A DNA stretch of 64,000 nt, taken from Gamarada debralockiae (lineage: Eukaryota; Ascomycota; Leotiomycetes; Helotiales; Hyphodiscaceae). The notes under the pieces were generated by a model. The model had not been told where the DNA came from. It worked only from the letters and a program-made list of their open reading frames with translations, and did no database searches. The stretch lies in the NCBI GenBank assembly GCA_002803225.1, contig NXFV01001257.1:1-64000 (forward strand). Direction: 5' to 3'. This document shows positions 21,442 to 33,382 of this stretch, one piece after another. Position 1 is the first letter of the stretch. The number at the start of each line of letters is the position of its first letter. The position numbers were made by a program, and so were the translations under genes.

Positions 21442-22401
21442 GATGTCTGGTTCATCAGATGCAGCTGTTCCCTCGGACCGTGATTCGACTCAGTCAACCA
21501 CTGTTTCGTCTGCCGCACTCTCAGGCAGTACCTGGACCGTTCAAACTTAGTCTGTTCAATCGAGAGGCGATTCAACTCAACCAGGCACTGGGTCTTCCGC
21601 CGACTCGTCTGGAAATGGTTGGGACTCTACGGTTTCTACTACTGATCAACAAATTGACTCATATGCCAACCCTGGCGAGGGCTCTGGTACCGGCGGGGAT
21701 TATGGTTCCAGCACAGAGTGGAAGGTGGGGCCTCCAAGCTTCGTGTATGTCCAAGACTGGGTCAATTTGCAATAACCCAATGGAATGACGCTAACTCATC
21801 ACCTTTCAGAGATGCAGAACCAATGGTCCAGATCAATGTCGGAAGTGGAAAAGCAAAGAAGAATATTTCCTCCACAAGAACTTCGCCACCTACTACTCTC
21901 CGGTTTTCAACAGAGCTTTCAACGAAAGTTCATCGAAGCAAAACACAAACCTACAACCTGGATGATTTAAATTCCCCAATGCCTTCGCATTAGTTGTGAA
22001 GTGGATGTACTCGAAGTCGCTGGTCCAGGATGGGGCTGGGACAGCGTTGACGAAAATTATTCCACTGAAGATCACTGTAAAGTCTGGGTGTTGGGTGACC
22101 GACTTCTGATGCCAGAGCTGCAGAGCCGTGCTGCTAACGCATTATGCCACCACCCACTCTTAGACGGACGAGGGTGGAATGGCAACCCATTTCAGGAGCC
22201 GCTTGGATCTACGAGAAGACCGGCTCAGATAGTTCACTGAGACGACTCTTTGCTTTTAAGTGTGCCTATGAGTTGATCTGGAAATATGGCATCAAATCAC
22301 CCAAATACAACCTCCCTGTTAGTCTGATCTCCGATATTGCGTGGGTTTATCAGTGTGATGCCCTATTACGAGAGAGGCCACAATTGTGGTCGTACTCGTA
22401 G
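21442..22401 (+). pseudogene. BTB-domain gene, broken by a stop and frameshifts
   Basis: From the ATG at 21442 the frame reads MSGSSDAAVPSDRDSTQSTT and stops at a TAG (about 21548). The same frame then continues SVQSRGDSTQPGTGSSADSS, so CAG to TAG is likely. The BTB part follows in other frames: EPMVQINVGSGKAKK, then EYFLHKNFATYYSPVFNRAF, NAFALVVKWMYSKSLVQDG, then KVWVLGDRLLMPELQSRAAN. Three or more frame changes and another in-frame TGA separate these blocks. The end (SLRRLFAFKCAYELIWKYG onwards, to 22401) matches the C-terminal region of the fungal BTB subfamily that also includes 22887-23841. Confidence 0.65.
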
Positions 22402-22886
22402 CAGTTAGGGTGGGGGTGATGAGCAACTGTGTGATAGAAAGATCAATCCTGCACGCTATCGGGTTTGAGAAGATAGAAGTGGCTGGGAAGACGGCTCTTG
22501 CTAATTGATGGAGGATGCCACACCTGGAGGAGCATCAATTATTTGCAAAAACTCGCTATTGCTCATTTACGACTTCGGCGAGGCAATTGCTCATATCATG
22601 GAGGAAAGTAACAACTGAAAGCATAGAAGTCCATTGCAAGTCAACAGTAATCTATGAAGGCTTTTCCCAACCTAGCGCCCTATGAATTGCCCTTCATGAA
22701 TCGTTCTCTCTGTGTCTCAAGCCCCGAATGACCATCATCATTCCCGCTCACGCTACTCCAACCCCAAATAATCCCCTACCTTGATTGAAGGAACGGAGGA
22801 AGGGGATTTGCACTTTATGAATCACCCTCTCTGTCTCGGAGCCCCATTCTCACACCTGTCATTCTCGCTCGGACATCAAATAATCC
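22402..22886. other. Intergenic with a short imperfect duplication
   Basis: Two similar blocks occur about 120 bases apart (22690-22800 and 22800-22910). Each has TTTATGAATC/TTCATGAATC, a CTCTCTGTGTCTC/CTCTCTGTCTCGG string, and CAAATAATCC with TTGATTG.AGGA. No gene. Confidence 0.5.
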
Positions 22887-23841
22887 TCAACGTTGATTGG
22901 AGGATGTAGGTGTGCGGAGTCGACAGCTGGCAGAGCCTTGTTCTGTGCAAGGAGGATCAAGCACCATCTGCTCGGGCATGTTCTTGAAATGGTCTTTCAG
23001 AAATTTAGTGAATCCTAGTTCCGACAACTTTCGGACCACCTGATCGATGAAGAGTCTTCTCAATGCGCTGCCCTCAGTAGTGGCTTGCAGAGATGACGCC
23101 TTCAGAACTGAGGCAGAAGGACTTTCCGCATAGACCTTTGATGGCAAGGTTTTGGAGGGCGGGAGTGTTGATATCCTTTCCGAGGACCCAGAGTTTGACC
23201 ATTTGCGTGACGGATGGAAGCTGCTTGTTTTCATCTTTGATAGTCTTTTGGTAGATCCATTTAGCGAAGAGCCCAAATACATCAGGAGTGGTGAGGCCAA
23301 AGTCCATATGTCGGGTCTTGCTGTCGACGAAGAGACCATTAGAGTTGAAAGCGGCGTCAAAATAGGGTGATGCATGGCATATCCACTCTCTGTGAATAGT
23401 CCAGGTGATTTTGGTTTTGCCGGCTTGGATTGTGAGGAAGCGTTATGAAGCTTGCTGTTACGTATTAGTGTCTAAGAATTCAAGGTAAGTATTTTGTACT
23501 TACGAGAAATCGAGAGCAAGGCGTTTTATGATTGCTGGACGTCTGACTGAAGCCATTGGAGTTTTGGGGGGACCAGATCTTGCTTCACCTTCGTCTTCAA
23601 CGTCGATAGGTTTTCTTAAGGAAAGAACCGTATCTGCTCTTTTCAGGTCCAGGCCGCACTCCTTCAAAGCCTCTCCTGCTTCTTCAAGTGAGACAGAAGG
23701 AAAGCCACGGCGGAGCCTTACGACTGCTTCGAAGAGCTGCTCATCGGAATACGCCGAAACAGTTTCAACATTGGTCGTTCTTGGTTCTCGAACTCTCTTT
23801 TCTGCCTGCGAGCCCCGGGTTGTATTTCTGGTGTCAACCAT
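22887..23841 (-). pseudogene. BTB-domain gene with two apparent frameshifts
   Basis: Starts at the ATG at 23841 with a charged N-terminus (MVDTRNTTRGSQAEKRVREP). An intron with a GTAAGT donor at about 23506 follows. After it, the BTB core (IQAGKTKITWTIHREWICHA, SPYFDAAFNSNGLFVDSKT, then PDVFGLFAKWIYQKTIKDEN and VKLWVLGKDINTPALQNLAI) lies in a frame that the donor and acceptor cannot reach without a one-base shift. A second shift near 23085 is needed to enter TTEGSALRRLFIDQVVRKL and the C-terminus. Two single-base shifts suggest either a decaying gene or assembly error. The family relation to 21442-22401 is clear from WVLG...PALQ and LRRLF. Confidence 0.6.
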
Positions 23842-25091
23842 CTTGAATGGAGGACACTTGAAGGCTGAAGTAATTTGGGATATGTATATTCACTGGATGA
23901 AGGTAGTTTTAGGTTTGGGATGAGATGTCAATTGCGAGGCGGAGGACAAGTAAACCTTGTAATGTGCAAGACGTTGGTCGGTAAGTGAACGTCAGAAGGA
24001 GACTGATATGTTTGCAAGCCTTGATGAGTGAGTCGAAGTTGAAGGTAGATCGAAACTTGAGATGAGACATCAAGCGAGCGGTAAGGTAGCTGTCAGATCT
24101 TGAACTTGCAAGTCGTAAAGTAGTTGTTGGTAAGTGAGTGACTGCGACTGAGTTGTTTGGCTTCCTCGAAGTTAAGTTGGTGTAAGAGATCAAGATGGAG
24201 AGGATCGTAAGGTGTTAAAGAAGAAAGGTGCTAGCGAAGTTCACTCCTTAAGCTTTGACGAGCGATCTTGGATTGAAAGGCTTCAAGCTGAAGGAGAGAG
24301 CAGGGTGTTGGAGAACGAAGGTGCGAGTGATGATAGTTTGACTTGAATTTGGCTCCTCCGGGTGTGAAGAGTGACGTGGATTGGATGAGCTAAGTTAGAA
24401 GAGAGAGAGTAGGTTGTCGTAGGAAGAAGGTGCAAGTGGTAGGATCTCCCCGAGGCGGAAGTTATAGTAGAGATTCACTCCTGGAGGTATGGTGAGCGAT
24501 GCTGCTACCCACTCGGCATACCGTGCAGTATTGCTAGGGCTTCGTAGGAATCTTGAGACCATCTGAAATTCTATAGTTGTGTAAGCTCAACTGCAACTGT
24601 AACAACAATCGCAAACCCAATTCCAACTCCAGCAGACATCGTAATGGCTGAAATCCTTCCAAAGACGCACTTGCAACGCATCTCCGATCATCCCATAAGA
24701 GAAAGTTCCATCTCCATTCTAGAAAATGCAGATCTTCTTGAGTTACCAATTGCTGAAGTGAAGCTAGTCACGTTCTAAGGGAAGCTTCCGGGGAAGCCAA
24801 TCCGGCTCTCAATCACTGAAAGAGAGTAACCCATTAAACAGTGTATCTTCCAGATCAAAACAACTTCGCCACCTGAATGAACTCAGCGATCAATGCGACA
24901 ATCTTAAATGAAATAAGTTCAACGGACGTTCGCAGAATCTTTCTCGGAGGGAGGAAATGCACTGCATCTCCTCACCTATTTGAACGACTGGACACTGAAT
25001 CGCTCTCTCCTTTTAGTCACTTAGACGCCAATTCAGGGGATATACGTTTCAAATGCGGCATCTCTACCATAATCAATGCGAATGGAAGACA
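23842..25091. other. Long intergenic region with weak internal repetition
   Basis: No gene recognised. A weak, irregular repetition of GAAGGTGC(A/G/T)AG-type strings occurs at about 24229, 24318 and 24427, with GTTCACTCCT(T/G)-like strings at about 24238 and 24473. This looks like old duplications of a leader sequence. Confidence 0.4.
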
Positions 25092-27647
25092 CTACCATCT
25101 AGGCTCCAGCTTCCCAGCCCAACCCTCACCAACCGCCCTGAATATCCTCACCTCACCCTTCGCTAACTCCTCCATATCATACGAGCCCTTCTGAACTCTC
25201 TTCACACCACCCACATTCTGCTCCACCGTCCTCAACACCCCGTTCGGATCTATGCCTGTAATAACAGCAGTATGATCCGGTGCACCTGCCCATTTCTCAC
25301 TCCTTCCATTTTTGGATTTAAAGTGTGCTGACAAAAGTTGAATGACATCACCTCTGGCAACCCCAGCCTCCAGTATACCGCCTTTGGGCTCGGGATATGG
25401 AGACCTTGCTGGGATGTAAGAGTAGATGAGGTGACCATGAGTATATGATTGTGAAGGCATGCAAGGCTCTTGGCCTCTGGAGGAGCACTTTTCTGCTACG
25501 GCGACCAGAGCGTTGTTAGCAAGGGTCCAGCACTCGCCGTCTCCTACTTGCTGGCCCATTTTGGACTCGCTCCAGGTTGCTACTGCGTCCGAGTACCTGA
25601 GGTCGTCAGAAAACACCCCCAAACATTTGAGAAAGGACTCACCGATCTCTGTAATCATCCAGTTCGCTCCGGCTCAGTTTCCTCGGTGGTGGAATATGTC
25701 TTTGCTGAGCCTTCACCGTCAAGCCAGGACTACTGCCATCCCACGTAAGATGTATGATCGTGGTACCAAGTGTCGTGGTATCTCGGATTGCGCCAGTGAA
25801 TGTATATGTCTTTCGAACGCCGCTGGAAGACCAGCTTGAGGATGACGCGTAGGTTCTTTTGCCTGGAAGACGGTTGATAGTGGCTGGTGGAAAGGCCGCA
25901 GGTTCTTTAGCAAACCAGAGGGACTTGAGATCGAGATCTAAGTCTTGCATTTGTGCTTGTGATTCAGGGGATCTAGTTGGCTGCGCAATTAGCCTATGGC
26001 CTCCTGAGTGATGATGCTTAGAGCGAGATTGAGAGCTGGTAGCGGCTCTCTGGCCGCTGGATTCTCTTGTCCTTTCCATGATGTGCAAGACTTGAAGATA
26101 ATGAGAGTGTAAAGAGCGCCTCAACTAAGGAAATAAATAGCATTCTAATTCTTGAATGGCCAAGATGAATTGACTCACGACACAGGTCATTGAGCTGGCA
26201 TCCTCTAGAGTCATTTCCTGACTGACTTGCTTGAACAGTCTGTTTGCTTGATGTGGCATGGCCGAAGTAAACCATTACCGTGGATGAGGTTTCAATACTT
26301 GGGGGAATGCTATCTTCTCATGAAGCCACTGGGACCAAAGGCGGGCTGGAAGATATAGTTCGTAACTTAAGAATAACAACTTACTTGAGGCTTTGGTTTA
26401 CTTGACAAAGGGATTGGTGGTGGCGGTCCCGCATCCTTCGCAAACCCCGCGCTAGTCAACTCCGCTCTCTTCATAGGTGGTGGTGGGGCCTTCTTCTTTC
26501 CCACTAATCCGGACTCATGACCGCCGTTGATATGCTCTCCCAGCGTGTTGTCCCTCGTCTCAATCCCTGAGCTTGGAGACTCCACAGGCTGCAAATTTCC
26601 AACACTACCATAAGAGCTAACTCTATCCGCAATGCCATACTTGGTATTCAACTTATTTGCTGACTGCCATCCCGATTTGACTTGCTCTCCATGTCGTTCT
26701 CGAAAGTTGTTCGCAGTACTGGCAGCAGCACGAGCATCACTTAATGAGACTGAAGAAGGATCTTTTCGGAAAGAAGATGCTGTCTTCAAGGCAGCTTGCT
26801 TCTGAGCAAAAGTTGTTCCTTCGCTTGGGGTTTCGGGTTTGGAGGATGTTGATGAAAGATGGGAGAAGCGGGATTGGAGTTCGTTCAGTTGTGAAGCCTT
26901 ACCAGCAGATGGCTGGCTTGGAGCGGGACTTCGAGAAGGAGAAGATGGTGCCGGAGGAGGTAGGGGTGACCTTGGCTTGTTCCCAATGCCAAAGCCAGGG
27001 ACCGATACTCCCGCCGCACCTAGTCTGTTCAAAGAACCTTGATTGAGAATACCCTTGTGTGCTTCCGGCTCGGCTGCCATTGTGTATGCAGGAGGTGGAG
27101 AAGGAGCTGGATTCGAATTCTGTCTGGGTGGTAATCGTGGTGGAAGACTTGGTTTTGGTTTGGTAGCTGCTGGAGCTGGCGCGGGACTCCGGCCACCCGC
27201 TCCATCTTTCCGTCCCGGTAGAGGAGGCATATGTGCGGTTGGTAGCCCTGTTGTATCTTTTCTGTATGGAACCGGTGGTGGTCTAGGCTTTGCCTCTTCT
27301 TCCGTTTGTCTTTGGACTTCTTCCTCTGCCTGTTGCTTTGCCTGTGTCTCGTCTCTCGATAATGGTGCTCCAAGACCTCTCGCATCTGGTGTATTCTGAT
27401 TCGGTAGTGCAGCTTCTCCGTGATAATTCACGTTCTTCGGCGGCGGTCCAAAAGCTGATGGGTCTTTCAAGGTGGACAGTGGTCGTGAGACATGTTCTCC
27501 AGCCTTTGCGTTCGGGTCTTTGCCTTTTCCCATCCACCCCGCAACCTGATTTATTCCTTTGAAGTCGCCCCTCCAACTCTCTTTAGAATTTCCATCTTTG
27601 CCTTTAGGATGCCAGCCGCTTTTTGCAATATCTTTGAAGCCGGACAT
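25092..27647 (-). CDS. BBC1/AIM3-like actin-patch protein
   Basis: Three exons: 26385-27647, 25643-25980 and 25092-25596, giving 701 aa. The first half is a Pro-rich scaffold: MSGFKDIAKSGWHPKGKDG, then many PPPP and PPLP stretches typical of SH3 or profilin ligands, and two KKAPPPPMKR-like motifs. The C-terminal half is the globular BBC1/AIM3 domain. It contains DLDLDLKSLWFAKEP, TTIIHLTWDGSSPGLTVKA, then GDGECWTLANNALVAVAEK, HLIYSYIPARSPYPEPKGG, APDHTAVITGIDPNGVLRTV and EQNVGGVKRV. In yeast, proteins of this class act at cortical actin patches in endocytosis. The 404-nt intron between exons 1 and 2 is long for this window and could hide a small exon. Fungal relatives often have an N-terminal SH3 domain, which is not seen here. 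Confidence 0.85.
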
Positions 27648-27973
27648 AGTAGTGTGAGGTGTTGGGTGTGTTGGTGGATAGGTGACGTTGGTGGGGTGTT
27701 ACCGGCAAAGGTTCGTGGAATAATCAAAATTCAGGGTTCTTGTAGTAGCTGCCCTTGCGCAAAGCGCTCCAAGACGTTCGACAAAGGAATCACTTATTAG
27801 CCAATAAAAAAAAGACTATGTCTCTGTGTTTTACTTATGCAAGCCCAAAATTAGTAAATCAATGAGGTTAATAGACTTTAAGCTCTGCACAACATGCACT
27901 ATTGTCTACAAAGGGCTGAAGCTCGCTTTTGAAAGCTACCCCTCACTTCAATGTGCGTTCACCAAAAAAGAAG
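27648..27973. other. Upstream region of the AIM3-like gene
   Basis: No gene. The probable promoter and leader of the minus-strand gene, bounded by the MITE at 27974. Confidence 0.4.
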
Positions 27974-28268
27974 TACCGTAGTAATTGGCATACAGTATAA
28001 GATAATATCTTATATGATTTTTTTGCATATTTTTCGAAATGGGCCATAGCTTATACAAGTAGTATTTTATATGAATTCGCGCGTTTGGGGATAATTATAG
28101 CGAGGAACCACTATAATTACAGGGCATAAAAGCCTAAACGGCTTCTGTGCGGTGTCAATTAAGATAATATCTTGTATGATTGCTTAGTCAACCTTCAATT
28201 GGAACCATGTCTTATATGACTAGTATCTTATATAACCACTATTATCTTATATGCCAATTACTACGGTA
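27974..28268. mobile_element. MITE, 295 bp, 19-bp perfect terminal inverted repeats
   Basis: TACCGTAGTAATTGGCATA at 27974-27992 is perfectly inverted at 28250-28268. The inner flanks carry several subterminal copies of a TATAAGATA / CTTATATGA motif. Flanks read GAAG-TA...TA-GAAG, so the target duplication is either TA (Tc1/mariner type) or a longer GAAGTA-like direct repeat. It has no coding capacity. Confidence 0.8.
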
Positions 28269-28287
28269 GAAGCTTTGCTGCTTGGAG

Positions 28288-28330
28288 GTTACGACCCAGG
28301 GAAAATTCGAACTCCCAATCTCTAGAGAAC
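28288..28330 (-). other. tRNA-like 3' half (T-arm and B-box remnant)
   Basis: On the minus strand AGTTCGAATTT sits in a T-arm-like context (GGGAG, TTCGAAT, TTTCC), followed by CTGGGTCG. It matches 26 of 32 bases of the tRNA-like segment at about 29742-29773, most differences being transitions. No matching 5' half was found, so it is a relic. Confidence 0.35.
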
Positions 28331-28440
28331 TCATATCACCCTCATCGAAATATGTGAATGAACCATAGTGCGATAGTCATATCAGTGGGCATCCCACTGG
28401 ACAATTAAAAAGCGAGGATACAAGAACCCTTATACGGGCC

Positions 28441-29032
28441 TTAAATCGACTGGGGCAACTCACTGTCTGGATCAAGAGGTATAGCTACTGGAGCAGCTAC
28501 AGCGTCGAGGACTGGAGGCTTTGGAACTGTCGTCTGTATCACAGCTCTGACTTGCTTAGGCAAAGGCCAAGTCTGCCATTCAGCAGCCGCTTTGTACTGG
28601 CCTGGGACATACGAACACTTCTTTCCTGTAGTTGGATCCGTTTTCAATTTCCTGCTACCGCCTGGCTTTGGCTCTTGGTTGGGGCCTTTGAGCCATGTGC
28701 CTCTGGTGTCGGCGTTCTGGCCAGGTGAGTCGTTGCCAGAGGAAGAGGTGCCGCGTCCGGCGACAGAGGGACCTGTGCCACTGATGAAAGCGGCCAGGGC
28801 TGGCGATGAGGTTGGGCTGGCTCTCATCTGTTCTGCTCCAAACTGTACCGCGGCAGTATCCCTCTATACGACGAATATTGCCACTCTGGGTCTGGATCAC
28901 TCGTTCCTGATATGCTTGGACGGCAACAAGATGTTTGTGATCATGGACCAAAGAGGGAGCCTCAGTTCCAGCTGCGTCACTGACATTATCGACATCGTTA
29001 TCTGACACCCTGGCCATAATGGAATTGATCAT
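28441..29032 (-). CDS. Hypothetical protein (184 aa)
   Basis: Two exons, 28901-29032 and 28441-28863, keep frame across a 37-nt intron (GTGATC to CGTATAG), short but not impossible for a fungus. The protein starts MINSIMARVSDNDVDNVSDA. Its middle is low-complexity and rich in Ser, Gly, Pro and Thr (SGTGPSVAGRGTSSSGNDSP). It ends with a Pro/Val-rich tail. No domain, signal peptide or membrane segment is seen. It may be an orphan gene or a decayed element ORF; the frame is long but codon evidence is weak. Confidence 0.35.
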
Positions 29033-29632
29033 TCAACAAAGTCTTGTCAAGTTAGAAAAAGATCAGGAAAATATGTTGCGACGTGTAGACCGGAAAAATC
29101 GAATGATGGAAGGTTCTAGTGTCTAGACACTGTGAAAGAGTTGGATACCTGGTGGGGAATGTGATAGATGAAACAAAGTGCTGATTTTTACATTTCCAAC
29201 TATCTCTGTCCTTTGCAAACAGATCGAGTAGGTAGGAGAGATCATAGAGACGGATTTCGGCGCTTCTGCCTCTTCCCGTCAGCAAGTCATACACAACATG
29301 AAGAGAAATTCTTCTGAACACAAGACAAATTGTCTTCACTTGCATGAATCCCTTGCATGAGATAAAACTAGAAGGTAAGTTTATAAGCCCGTGAAAGGAA
29401 GTCTCTGTTCTTAATTACCCTTCCGTCCAGACTGGAGTTGGAGTAAATCTTGGCAACCGAATAAGGTAGCAAGCAGATCGGGGCAGATTCTCGGGAAAGT
29501 TTTCATCCGAATCTCGGCAGGATCTTCTTCAGTTCAGTCTACATATGAATTGAAATATGAAAAATTCGCAAAAACTTGCTTTTGGCCTTGTGGCCTGTAC
29601 GTAACGAACCACTTTCAACGTCCAGCATCAAG
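29033..29632. other. Intergenic, no gene seen
   Basis: No recognisable gene on either strand. Confidence 0.4.
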
Positions 29633-29774
29633 ATCTAACCAAATTTTAGAATGGTTAAGGCGCTAGATTTCGGTGGTCCAAAACTCTAGTACGATCTGTA
29701 AATCAGCTCAAAGCCTATAACACGCTAACTGAAGGTAGGAGATTGAGGGTTCGAATCCTTCCAAGGTCGTCTCT
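29633..29774 (+). pseudogene. tRNA-like relic with A-box and B-box but no matched acceptor stem
   Basis: GAATGGTTAAGGCGCTAGAT resembles the D-arm and A-box of class II tRNAs (Leu or Ser). It is followed about 80 bases later by a good T-arm (GAGGG, TTCGAAT, CCTTC) and the acceptor-like CAAGGTCG. The 5' acceptor that should pair (GACCTTG) is missing; instead the sequence is GATCTAACCAAATTTTA, whose core also occurs near 50233. The anticodon region is overlong. It is probably a tRNA gene damaged at its 5' side. Confidence 0.4.
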
Positions 29775-30487
29775 AGGAAGCAAAGCCTTTCTTGGCCGCT
29801 TTTTTGGTTTTTGTCTGACCGCAGGGTGCCTGCTGTCAGAACAATCCGGTCCCTCCCGAATTATTTTACCGCCAAATAAGCTGTTCAATAACCAAAACAG
29901 AGAAAAGTTATTCTACACAGCAAATTTGCAGTGATATAGTTCCTTATTAAGCTCTAGGTTTTGCTTGGCTGTCATTCCTAAATACTCAAACACGTTTTTG
30001 CCCGTTGGTGATAGCCCAGTGTTTAGTGGAATTTTCGCTTAAGCTCGGGCATCAGGAAGTTAACCATTCTTTTCAAGTTGTCAGCATCTTACTCCCTGAG
30101 GAGTTTCTGTTTTGTATGCCAGTAGGCCGGCCTGTGGGCCGGCCTTAACCGGACACTGTTTGTTTCGAAAAATATCTTACAGTATTGTAATACGACTGTC
30201 AAAAAATCCGCTCCACCATCAGAATTTTGCCGCGAGGCGGCTAAGCTGAACCGAAAATAGGAACTACGGTAGCCTCGCCGAAACGAAAAATATTTTGACA
30301 AAAGAGCTTCTTCCCCCTCTTTCGTCACCGCTCTCTGTGTTCAATTGAACATTCTCATACCCAACTACTGTTGGTTTGGAAAAACCCTTCAGTCTGAGCT
30401 TCAGAATTCTTCAACCATTCTGCGATTTATAGTTCAGTTGACAAATCCAAGCTCGGCTACCAGCCATTAGCTCCACGAACAGTCACA
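29775..30487. other. Upstream region of fsf1, with a GC-rich hairpin
   Basis: No gene. AGGCCGGCC at 30124-30132 pairs perfectly with GGCCGGCCT at 30137-30145 around a 4-nt loop, forming a 9-bp all-but-one G/C stem in an otherwise AT-rich region. Its role is unknown. Confidence 0.5.
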
Positions 30488-31721
30488 ATGTCGGCCTCAC
30501 TCCCAGGCAATCGGGAGCTCCCAGCATCTCAATATGATCTCAGCACATATTGGGGCCGTGTACGCCATTCGGCAGATATTTCAGATCCTAGGTGAGGAAG
30601 GCTTGTTTTGCTCCTTTGCAAAAGGTGCATCTCTTCCAAGTTCTTTGTATTTCAATTTTTCAAATATATGAGATCTGGACTAAGATTCAAGCAGGACTTT
30701 GCTAGTCAACCAGAAAGGCTTAGAACATGCGAAGAGTTTAATTGCAGCATATAAGCAGGGGAAGATTGGAGATATGAACGCAGAGCTATGGAAGGCGAAG
30801 AAGATTGTTGATTCAACTCTACACCCGGGTTGGTGTTGCAATGACTTTAGAAGAGGGATAGATGCTCATTGGGATTTGCAGATACCGGAGAACCAGTCTT
30901 TCTTCCATTTCGAATGTCCTGCTTTGTTCTGTCCAACTTAGTGGTTACAGCTGGCATGCTAACGCCTGGTCTTCAAGTAAGTCTGACTTCCTATTTCAAA
31001 AGATTCATTTGCTAACTTGGCTATTGTTCAGACTACCGGAACCCTCCTCTGGCAAATTACCAACCAATCCCTCAATGTAGCTATCAACAACGCAAATGCG
31101 AATAAATCCACCCCATTGTCTGTCTCGAAGGTCACACAATCATACTTCCTTGCAGTCGGTGCTTCATGCTCCGTTGCACTTGGTCTTAATGCTCTCGTTC
31201 CACGATTGAAACGTGTGAGCCCAGCTACAAAGACAATCCTCACTAGATTGGTACCATTTGCTGCTGTTGCAAGCGCTGGAGCATTGAACGTCTTCTTGAT
31301 GCGTGGAGAGGAGATCAGACAAGGAATTGATGTATACCCAGTTCTTTCCGAATCCGACAAAGCCAAGCTCGCTGAGGAAGGTAAATCAGAATCTTCTGTG
31401 GCCTCTCTGGGCAAGAGCAAGAAAGCTGCCACTCTCGCTGTTTCTGAAACTGCACTCAGCAGAGTTTTGAACAGCTCTCCGATCATGGTGATCCCACCAT
31501 TGATCTTGGTCAGACTCCAGAAGCAAGAGTGGTTGAAGAGAAATCCTAGACTCACGTTACCAGTAAATCTAGGCTTGATCTTGGGCACGAGTTTGTTCGC
31601 TTTGCCTTTGGCATTGGCAGCATTCCCGCAAAGGCAAGCTGTGGATGCTTCGAGCTTGGAGGAAGAATTCTGGGGCAAAGGTGGGGATGGGGGCAAGGTT
31701 GTGTTCAACAGAGGTATCTGA
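30488..31721 (+). CDS. fsf1: Sideroflexin FSF1, mitochondrial inner-membrane carrier
   Basis: Four exons: 30488-30591, 30695-30828, 30882-30976 and 31032-31721, giving 340 aa. The family hallmark spans the junctions: STLHP, D, then TGEPVFLPFRMSCFVLSN. The N-terminus MSASLPGNRELPASQYDLST fits the sideroflexin pattern of a short soluble region before the first helix. Several hydrophobic helices follow (LVVTAGMLTPGLQ, then SYFLAVGASCSVALGLNAL, VPFAAVASAGALNVFLM and LPVNLGLILGTSLFALPLAL). Sideroflexins carry serine into mitochondria for one-carbon metabolism. The third exon (95 nt) holds most of the conserved block. Its introns are of ordinary size (53-103 nt). No anomalies seen. Confidence 0.92.
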
Positions 31722-33382
31722 GCAATTCCAGGAAATCGGGCTCATTGGGATGGATGAGTACGAGACGTGGTAATGAAAGATCTAAAGGATCCCAAGATTC
31801 AAGCTGCAGAGTATGAGCAACGAGGTATTCGGGGATTTTCAACAGTACACGCAGGGCTCTATCTTCGATCCCCATTTTGCAGCGTGGAGTTTATCGGCGG
31901 TGGGCTTTTTCATGGTAAATGCGCGATAGAAACGAGGCTGCCAAAGGCATAGAGTGCAAATAGAATACAGAGTACAATCCACAAAAGTTCTATCAATCTC
32001 TCAACCAAATGCAGGGATCGAGACAAGACAGTTGGCAAACAGAATGTTTAAATAAGGAACAAAGCCTCTTGACTTCAGACCTTTGACAGGAGCAGAATCT
32101 CGAAGCTGTGAACAATGATCATAGAAAGCCTCGTTGAAAGCCTCCAAACCCCGATATGCCTTGGCCCCCTGAACGCCTTCCTCATCACGTAAGCGATATC
32201 CTCCCGAGTCGGATAAATAAACATTCCGCATAAAATAATTTCGACGGTTACGGCGATCAAACCTATCGCACTTACAAATAGAAGCTTTACATAGAAACAC
32301 TCATTTTATCTGTATCATCCAGAAGTTTCTTGAAGTGCATATGGGGTTTATTCTCACGTTTCCACGAGACAAAGTGCCGATCCTTAGGAAATTGCCACCG
32401 TACGTTGGAGGGCGGTTTGGGCTGCGTCTGGCGTTGAAAGTAATATTTATATGGGTTAGGTTAGGTGATGAGGCATGGTATTGGTTGGTTTTATGCTTAT
32501 TCCTCCGAATTTACTCGGGAATCGCTCAAATCACCTCATTTTATATAGGAACCACCTGCCGGTAAATATGGATTTGATCAATAGGGAAGGCTCGGAGCTT
32601 GAATTCTGTCCACTTGAGCGCAGTGCAGCCGTGCAGGGTAAGATGTGCAACGGAAAAGACGCAATAATGAAATAGTTCGTTTTACGGGATGTTTTTATCC
32701 CAAGTGTTTATGAAATTGGAAATGAGGGGAAAGTCGTAACTGTGTGGTTTGCCCCCCAAAAATCTCCCCGGAGATAAGATGGTACTTCTCTTTAGTGTGA
32801 ATTCTTTGGTTGGATCAATGTTATCAAGTCTGAATTTAAAAGTAAACGTAAATAATACGCTGGATTCATAAATTCAAAGGGAACTTTCCCACGGTGAATC
32901 CGTCGAGTTGCAGTGAACGTTCTTGCGCCGCTCTACCTAGTACACTTTTGACTGGCCTCCAAGCGAGGCCCTCCCAACCCATCCGTACTGAAAGAAAAGA
33001 AGGGTGATTCTACCAGAGGGAGTAGGACGCATTCACGACTACACTTCGATACTGTCTTGTTGTTCAACTGGCATATGCAATCCAGGGACGTTCATCTACG
33101 AACACACTGCACCGAAATGCAGACTCGAGTCTGAATTCACCGCCATCCCCCCCGTCGATTTCAAAAACGCGCCTCCCGACCGGCCAAAGCCAAACAACGT
33201 CAACCCTCGAGTTCATACACGTTATCAGGACTCGATTCATACAATACTGCTGCAACATCACCACTGCAGTTGACTCTGCAGTCGGCATCTCATCAATCTG
33301 CCGCCTTGGGTCATTTCAGTGCACGATTGTTCGGATTCTGTCGTTTTGAGCCTACTGGCAACGAACTTGTCACCTTTTCCAA
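31722..33382. other. Long intergenic region
   Basis: No gene recognised. From about 33060 on it forms the leader and promoter of the LAMMER kinase gene. Confidence 0.4.

Noticed and set aside
31028..31708. 226-codon minus-strand frame
   Set aside because: Exact antisense shadow of the sideroflexin last exon.
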